Shown: positions 59,366-64,000 of the stretch, piece by piece
How positions within the stretch are numbered: position 1 is the first letter of the stretch
Layout of the letters: every line of letters starts with the position of its first letter
Assembly (NCBI RefSeq): GCF_900100315.1
Contig: NZ_FNFF01000005.1
Coordinates: 124,001 to 188,000 of the forward strand
From: Streptomyces indicus
Lineage (GTDB): Bacteria; Actinomycetota; Actinomycetes; Streptomycetales; Streptomycetaceae
Direction of reading: 5' to 3'
DNA: 64,000 nt
Position numbers and translations under genes: made by a program
Notes under the pieces: generated by a model
The model's input: the letters and a program-made list of their open reading frames with translations, nothing else
Told to the model about the DNA's origin: nothing
Databases searched by the model: none

Positions 59366-60847
59366 ATGTCCGTCATCGACGGCACGCGCCCTCCGGGTGC
59401 CCCCACCACCCCGGACCCCCGACTCACCAACGAGGACCTCGCGCCCGCGAAGGAGCGCCGCTGGAAGGTCTTCGACCTGTTCGCGCTCTGGATGTCCGAT
59501 GTGCACAACCTCGGCAACTACACCTTCGCCGCGGGCCTGTTGGTCATCGGCATGAGCGTCTGGCAGGTCTTCACCTCCCTGCTCGTCGGCTTCATCCTGA
59601 TCTACATCGGCATGAACGCCATGGGGAAGATGGGCCAGCGGCACGGCGTCCCGTTCCCCGTCATCAGCCGGATCAGCTTCGGTGTCTGGGGCGCCAACAT
59701 CCCGGCCCTGATCCGCGCGGTGATCGCCATCGCCTGGTACGGCATCCAGACCTACCTGGCCTCCGTGGCCGTGAACGTCATGCTGCTCGCGGCCTGGCCG
59801 GGCCTGGAGTCCTGGACTCGGCACTCCTTCCTGGGACTCGACGCCCTCGGGTGGGTCTCGTTCCTGTCCCTGTGGGTGCTGCAAGCGCTGATCATGACGC
59901 AGGGCATGGAGTCGGTCCGCAAGTTCCAGGACTTCTGCGGACCCGCGATCTGGGTCGTGATGATCGCGCTCGCCGTGTGGATCCTGGCGGAGGCCGACTG
60001 GACGATCTCGCTCACCGACAGCTTCGCCCCGGTCTCCACGGGAGAGCAGGTCCGGCTGTGGTTCGGCGCGATCGGCCTGATCCTCGCCACGTACGGCACG
60101 CTGATGCTCAACTTCTGCGACTTCTCCCGCTTCGCCCCCGACTACCGCACGGTCAAGCGCGGCAACTTCTGGGGTCTGCCCATCAACTCCACGGCGTTCG
60201 TGGTGCTTTCGGTGGTCGTCACGGCCGGCAGCATGGAGGTGTACGGCGAGGCCATCACCGACCCGGCGCTGCTCGTCGCGAAGGTGGACAACACCTTCGT
60301 GCTCTTCCTCGGCGCCCTGACCTTCGCCATCGCCACCATGGGCGTGAACATCGTCGCGAACTTCGTCTCCCCCGCGTACGACCTGGCGAACGTCTGGCCG
60401 CAGAAGATCACGTTCAAGGTCGGCGGCTTCATCTCCACGGTCGCGGCCCTGCTCGTCACGCCGTGGAACCTGTACTCGAACCCGACCGTCGTGAACTACT
60501 TCCTCGGCGGCCTGGGCGCCTTCCTCGGCCCGCTGTTCGGCGTGATCATGGTCGACTACTTCTGGGTCAAGCGCTCCAGGGTCGACGTGGACCAGCTGTT
60601 CAACGCCGGTCCGGATTCGCCGTACCACTACCGCAAGGGCGTCAACCCCAAGGCGCTGTGGGCCTTCGTCCCGACCGCGGCCGTCACCGGGGTGCTCGCC
60701 CTCGCGCCGGTCTTCGACCCGGTGGCCCCGTACTCCTGGTTCATCGGCGTGGCGATCTCCGCGGTGCTGTACGCCGCGCTGTGCCGCTCCGAGCGCGCCG
60801 CGGCCCCGGCCGTCCCCGCCCCGCGGGCGGCCGAGTCGGAGGCCTGA
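59366..60847 (+). CDS. NCS1 family nucleobase/allantoin/hydantoin transporter
   Basis: 493 residues with about twelve membrane helices. NCS1 signatures are: NEDLAPAKERRWKVFDLFALWMSDVHNLGNYTFAAG in helix 1, PFPVISRISFGVWGANIPALIRAVIAIAWYGIQTYLA in helix 3, NFCDFSRFAPDYRTVKRGNFWGLP, and WNLYSNP near the C-terminus. Cytosine, uracil, allantoin or hydantoin import with a cation is typical. It lies 4 bp before the racemase gene and downstream of the GntR palindrome. The pairing with a hydantoin-racemase-like enzyme favours allantoin or a hydantoin as cargo. Confidence 0.92.
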   Translation: MSVIDGTRPPGAPTTPDPRLTNEDLAPAKERRWKVFDLFALWMSDVHNLGNYTFAAGLLVIGMSVWQVFTSLLVGFILIYIGMNAMGKMGQRHGVPFPVISRISFGVWGANIPALIRAVIAIAWYGIQTYLASVAVNVMLLAAWPGLESWTRHSFLGLDALGWVSFLSLWVLQALIMTQGMESVRKFQDFCGPAIWVVMIALAVWILAEADWTISLTDSFAPVSTGEQVRLWFGAIGLILATYGTLMLNFCDFSRFAPDYRTVKRGNFWGLPINSTAFVVLSVVVTAGSMEVYGEAITDPALLVAKVDNTFVLFLGALTFAIATMGVNIVANFVSPAYDLANVWPQKITFKVGGFISTVAALLVTPWNLYSNPTVVNYFLGGLGAFLGPLFGVIMVDYFWVKRSRVDVDQLFNAGPDSPYHYRKGVNPKALWAFVPTAAVTGVLALAPVFDPVAPYSWFIGVAISAVLYAALCRSERAAAPAVPAPRAAESEA

Positions 60848-60851
60848 GCGG

Positions 60852-61568
60852 ATGCACCTGCTGGTGACCAACTGCAACACGACCGCGTCGATGACCGAGG
60901 AGATCGTGGCGGGCGCACGGGCCGCCGCGAGTCCCGGGACCACCGTCACCGGCCTCACCCCGGCGTGGGGTCCGGAGTCGGCGGAGGGCTGGCTGGACAG
61001 CTACCTCTCGGCGGCGGCGGTGCTCGACACGCTGCGGCGGTACGAGGGCCAGTGCGACGCCGTGGTCATGGCGGGGTTCGGCGAGCACGGGCGGGAAGGC
61101 GCGCGCGAACTCCTCGGGGTGCCCGTCGTGGACATCACCGAGGCGGCCGCCCATCTGGCCTGCCTGCTCGGCCGGCGATACGCGGTGATCACCACCCTTG
61201 ACCGGGCCCGTGGCCAGATCGAGGACAGCCTCCACACGGCCGGGGTGTTCACCAACTGCTCGGCGGTGCTCGGCACCGGGCTCGGTGTCCTCGAACTCGG
61301 CGACGACGAACGCACCTTGGACGCCTTCGTCGCCGCGGCCGAGCGGGCGAAGGAGTCGGGCGCCGAGGTCCTCGTGCTCGGCTGCGCCGGGATGACCGGA
61401 CTCCAGCGGGCCGTGGGCGACAAGCTCGGCCTGCCCGTGGTCGACGGTGTGGCGGCCGCGGTGAAGCTCGCCGAGTCGCTGGTCTCACTCGGGCTCACCA
61501 CCAGCAAGGCGGGCGGCTACGCCGCTCCGCTGCCGAAGCGGCGCCTGTGGGGGCCGCCCGGCGCGTAG
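60852..61568 (+). CDS. Aspartate/glutamate (hydantoin/allantoin) racemase family protein
   Basis: 238 residues, Asp/Glu racemase fold: LLVTNCNTTASMTEEI at the start, VITTLDRARGQIEDSL, and VLVLGCAGMTGLQ with the second catalytic Cys. In hydantoin racemases the first Cys lies in a CFGDPG/CWGDPG motif; here the segment is MAGFGEHGREGA, with Gly at that place. Two-base racemisation is therefore doubtful. A related lyase or isomerase activity is possible. Begins 4 bp after the transporter, so the two are in one operon; two hairpins follow. Confidence 0.85.
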   Translation: MHLLVTNCNTTASMTEEIVAGARAAASPGTTVTGLTPAWGPESAEGWLDSYLSAAAVLDTLRRYEGQCDAVVMAGFGEHGREGARELLGVPVVDITEAAAHLACLLGRRYAVITTLDRARGQIEDSLHTAGVFTNCSAVLGTGLGVLELGDDERTLDAFVAAAERAKESGAEVLVLGCAGMTGLQRAVGDKLGLPVVDGVAAAVKLAESLVSLGLTTSKAGGYAAPLPKRRLWGPPGA

Positions 61569-61580
61569 CCCCGCCTCCCC

Positions 61581-61609
61581 GGAGATGACCACCCGTCCCT
61601 GTCATCTCC
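61581..61609 (+). terminator. Hairpin after the racemase gene
   Basis: GGAGATGAC (61581-61589) pairs with GTCATCTCC (61601-61609), a perfect 9-bp stem with an 11-base loop, 12 bp after the stop codon. Confidence 0.6.
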
Positions 61610-61613
61610 CCGT

Positions 61614-61655
61614 CCGGTGTGGTGCTCCCCGTTCCCCGGGGGAGCACCACACCGG
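61614..61655 (+). terminator. Perfect 17-bp hairpin terminator
   Basis: A 17-base arm (61614-61630, core GTGTGGTGCTCCCC) pairs with an exact complement at 61639-61655 around an 8-base loop. It is the most stable hairpin seen in the window and, with the preceding 9-bp stem, forms a double terminator after the transporter-racemase operon. Confidence 0.85.
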
Positions 61656-61721
61656 CAACTGGTCGCCGCACACCCCTTGTCCCGTCACCCCGCCTCCTGA
61701 ATTACTGACCCCGGAAGCTCA

Positions 61722-61735
61722 ACCGAATGATCGGT
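61722..61735. promoter_or_regulatory. Inverted repeat ACCGA/TCGGT upstream of paaK
   Basis: ACCGA (61722-61726) and TCGGT (61731-61735) are complementary around 4 bp, just before the paaK start. CGG-rich palindromes of the ACCG...CGGT kind are used by TetR-type PaaR regulators of phenylacetate genes. Weak but suitably placed. Confidence 0.4.
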
Positions 61736-61753
61736 CGGACGGGAGTGCGCGGA

Positions 61754-63037
61754 ATGACGGACATGTTCGACGCAGGCGAACGGCTCGACGCGGAGCAGCT
61801 GGCGGCGCTCCAACTGGAGCGGCTGCGCGCCACGTTGGAGCATGCGTACACGCGGGTGCCGCACTACCGCGCCGCCTTCGACAAGGCCGGGGTCCGTCCC
61901 GAGGACTGCCGTACGCTCGCCGACCTGGCCCGCTTCCCCTTCACGGCCAAGGCGGACCTGCGCGACAACTACCCCTTCGGGATGTTCGCCGTGGAGCGTG
62001 CGGAGATCCGCCGGATCCACGCCTCCAGCGGCACGACGGGCCGTCCGACGGTCGTCGGTTACACCGAGCGCGACCTCGACGTCTGGGCGGATGTGGTCGC
62101 CCGCTCGATCCGGGCCGCGGGCGGGCGGCCCGGCCAGATCGTCCATGTGGCGTACGGATACGGCCTGTTCACCGGCGGACTCGGCGCGCATTACGGTGCC
62201 GAGCGGCTCGGCTGCACCGTCGTGCCGGCCTCGGGCGGGATGACCGCGCGCCAGGTCCAGCTGATCCAGGACTTCCGCCCCGAGGTCATCATGGTGACGC
62301 CCTCGTACATGCTGACGCTGCTCGACGAGTTCGAGCGCCAGGGCATCGACCCGCGCTCCACCTCCCTGAAGACCGGCATCTTCGGCGCCGAGCCGTGGAC
62401 CGAGCAGATGCGCGCGGAGATCGAGGAGCGCTTCGCGATCGACGCGGTCGACATCTACGGGCTGTCCGAGGTGATGGGTCCCGGCGTGGCGCAGGAGTGC
62501 GTGGAGACCAAGGACGGGCTGCACATCTGGGAGGACCACTTCTATCCGGAGGTGGTGGACCCGCTCACCGGCGAGGTACTGCCGGACGGGGAGCAGGGTG
62601 AGCTGGTGTTCACCTCGCTCACCAAGGAGGCGATGCCCGTGATCCGTTACCGGACAAGGGACTTGACCCGTCTGCTGCCTGGTACGGCGCGGGTGTTCCG
62701 GCGGATGGAGAAGATCACCGGCCGCAGCGACGACATGGTGATTCTGCGCGGCGTGAACCTCTTCCCGACGCAGATCGAGGAAATCGTCCTGCGCACGCCG
62801 GGCGTGGCCCCGCACTTCCAGCTGCGCCTCACCCGCGAGGGCCGCCTCGACGCCCTGACCGTACGGGCCGAGGCCCGCGCCGACGCCACCGGAGACGAGC
62901 GCACCGCGGCGGCGCACGCGATCGCGCAGGCCGTGAAGGACGGTGTGGGGGTCTCCGTGCGCGTGGAGATCGTGGACCCGGAGACCCTGGAGCGCTCGGT
63001 GGGCAAGATCCGGCGGATCGTGGACGAACGGGACTGA
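61754..63037 (+). CDS. paaK: Phenylacetate-CoA ligase
   Basis: 427 residues from MTDMFDAGE (GGGAG 8 bp upstream); an in-frame ATG nine codons earlier overlaps the inverted repeat. PaaK-type adenylate-forming enzyme: RLRATLEHAYTRVPHYRAAFD, IHASSGTTGRPTVVGYT (P-loop), IFGAEPWTEQMRAEIEE, DIYGLSEVMGPGVAQEC, ITGRSDDMVILRGVNLFPTQIEE. It activates phenylacetate to its CoA thioester. No paaABCDE or ring-opening genes are in the window, so it is an orphan or lies apart from the rest of its pathway. Confidence 0.93.
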   Translation: MTDMFDAGERLDAEQLAALQLERLRATLEHAYTRVPHYRAAFDKAGVRPEDCRTLADLARFPFTAKADLRDNYPFGMFAVERAEIRRIHASSGTTGRPTVVGYTERDLDVWADVVARSIRAAGGRPGQIVHVAYGYGLFTGGLGAHYGAERLGCTVVPASGGMTARQVQLIQDFRPEVIMVTPSYMLTLLDEFERQGIDPRSTSLKTGIFGAEPWTEQMRAEIEERFAIDAVDIYGLSEVMGPGVAQECVETKDGLHIWEDHFYPEVVDPLTGEVLPDGEQGELVFTSLTKEAMPVIRYRTRDLTRLLPGTARVFRRMEKITGRSDDMVILRGVNLFPTQIEEIVLRTPGVAPHFQLRLTREGRLDALTVRAEARADATGDERTAAAHAIAQAVKDGVGVSVRVEIVDPETLERSVGKIRRIVDERD

Positions 63038-63120
63038 GCGGCCCTGGCCTGCCACCGATGCGGCCGGTGTCCCGCGCGGGGCACCCGCCGCGTCCGCCCG
63101 ACGCTATACGCTGCGGACCC

Positions 63121-64000
63121 GTGACCGGTATCGATCTTGCGAACGGGATAGTCGGAGCAGTCCTCGGCATCCTCTTCGCGACTCTGTTCCAACAGCCGCT
63201 CCAGGACGCCTGGTTCAAGCTCCGCCGCCGTGCCGCGGCCAGGCTGCGGCGGCTGCCGGTCGGCGAGGACGGCGTGCCGCTGTCCACGTGGTCGACGTTC
63301 GCCATCGGCCCGCTGCACACCTCCGCCCTCATCGTCGAGGGCGACGGCGAACAGGCCATCACCCCGGACGCGGTCCGCGTCCAGGTCCTCGAAGGAGAGG
63401 TGGACCTGCCGCCGGACATGGTGCCGTGGCGCGAGGAGATCGAGCGCACGGAGCAGCAGGCGGAGGTCTCCGGCACGCGCGTCCGCATCTGGAACGGTCC
63501 CCGGTACGCCGTGGAAGGCCTGGAGATCTCCCGTACGAGCCTGGAGGAGCACCCGGACATCAGCCTCCGGCTGCGTCCCACCGACTACTTCACCTTCCTC
63601 GCGGCCCAGCAGCTCGACCGCAGGCTGCCCGACGGCACCACCCCGCGCGACCGCTACCTCGACCCCGACCGCCCGCTGACGGCCCCGGCCTTCCTCCAGT
63701 GCAGCTTCGGCATCAACGTGGCCGTGGTCACCTCCGACCACCTGCTCGTCGTCAGCCGGCGAGCCGACACCGTGCGCATGGCACCCGGTCTGTGGGGCGC
63801 CTCGGTGAACGAGGGCCTCTCGCGCCACATAGACTCCGCGGGCCGCACGGCGCCCGACCTGTACGAGGTGGCGCGACGGGGCATGCGCGAGGAGCTGTCG
63901 GTGCAGCCGCACGAGTACACGCTCACGCTGCTCGCCTTCGTGCTCGACGTGGAACGGCGCCAGTGGAGCGCGCACTTCACCGCACACCTCACCGGTCTGA
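63121..64000 (+). CDS. Partial hypothetical protein with N-terminal membrane anchor and Nudix-like segment
   Basis: The frame opens at a GTG (63121) and stays open to the window edge, so the 3' end is missing; 293 residues are visible. Residues about 5-28 (LANGIVGAVLGILFATLFQQPL) form a single membrane or membrane-associated helix, then a basic KLRRRAAARLRR. The body is a soluble alpha/beta domain. Near the end YEVARRGMREELSV resembles a degenerate Nudix box. The opposite-strand frames there look like shadows. The role is unknown. Confidence 0.68.
   Translation, partial: MTGIDLANGIVGAVLGILFATLFQQPLQDAWFKLRRRAAARLRRLPVGEDGVPLSTWSTFAIGPLHTSALIVEGDGEQAITPDAVRVQVLEGEVDLPPDMVPWREEIERTEQQAEVSGTRVRIWNGPRYAVEGLEISRTSLEEHPDISLRLRPTDYFTFLAAQQLDRRLPDGTTPRDRYLDPDRPLTAPAFLQCSFGINVAVVTSDHLLVVSRRADTVRMAPGLWGASVNEGLSRHIDSAGRTAPDLYEVARRGMREELSVQPHEYTLTLLAFVLDVERRQWSAHFTAHLTGL

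Noticed and set aside
1..64000. tRNA, rRNA, CRISPR arrays, insertion sequences or prophage genes
   Set aside because: I looked through the gaps for cloverleaf-like sequences, regular spacer repeats and transposase or integrase motifs and saw none.

Overview
The window is high-GC actinobacterial DNA with frequent GTG starts, strong G/C bias at third codon positions, many 4-bp ATGA/GTGA operon overlaps and hairpin terminators without U-tracts. The family content (NsdA, an LtrA-type protein, a DUF397 protein, a large LuxR/ATPase regulator, a Pls/PosA synthetase, a DUF6328 protein) points to a chromosomal segment of a Streptomyces. I see no rRNA, tRNA, CRISPR array, transposase or integrase, and no composition break that would suggest recent transfer.

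Layout. 0-5 kb: AraC regulator divergent from a DUF2000 protein, small hypotheticals, a secreted lipase and a conserved soluble protein. 5-8.3 kb: a molybdate module on the minus strand, namely a MerR-HTH/Mop protein with a probable leaderless promoter, ModA, and a fused ModB-ModC. 8.4-10.8 kb: a DUF6328 membrane protein, a cupin protein and a divergent MarR regulator sharing a perfect palindrome, and a lipoprotein. 10.9-16.3 kb: an M1 metallopeptidase directly downstream of a 1310-residue Pls-type single-module NRPS, whose adenylation pocket reads like a lysine pocket. 16.6-19.8 kb: a small membrane protein with a probable frameshift, two CrcB subunits, a STAS protein and an LtrA-family protein. 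19.9-26.2 kb: a lone ketosynthase, a PAS-PP2C phosphatase, NsdA and a phosphotransferase-like protein.

26.3-36.7 kb: a complete sugar module. An operon encodes an RbsA-like ATPase, two RbsC-like permeases, a sugar-binding lipoprotein, a TIM-barrel isomerase/epimerase and a large secreted ThuA/sugar-dehydrogenase/PKD/carbohydrate-binding protein; a ROK regulator is divergent. 37-42.7 kb: a secreted amidase with a degenerate transglycosylase-like domain, a hypothetical protein and a LAL-type LuxR regulator. 42.8-49.9 kb: small-molecule resistance and housekeeping genes (MDR-type oxidoreductase with divergent TetR, RibD-like reductase, ArsR-SRPBCC fusion, CGNR zinc-finger protein, PNPOx-type flavoprotein, leucine-rich-repeat protein, methyltransferase, DUF397 protein).

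50.0-55.8 kb: an acyl-CoA synthetase divergent from crotonase, tandem DUF35 and two thiolase-fold proteins that lack thiolase residues. The order and sizes match the fadD19/echA19/Rv3521/ltp4/ltp3 sterol side-chain genes of mycolic-acid actinobacteria, and the divergent promoter carries an exact KstR-type box. 55.9-64 kb: a tandem alpha/beta hydrolase, a GNAT protein, a GntR-NCS1 transporter-racemase module around a perfect operator palindrome, an orphan phenylacetate-CoA ligase, and a gene that runs off the right edge.

The two most interesting systems are the Pls/M1-peptidase pair, a candidate cationic homopoly(amino acid) synthesis and degradation unit, and the apparently KstR-controlled sterol side-chain locus.
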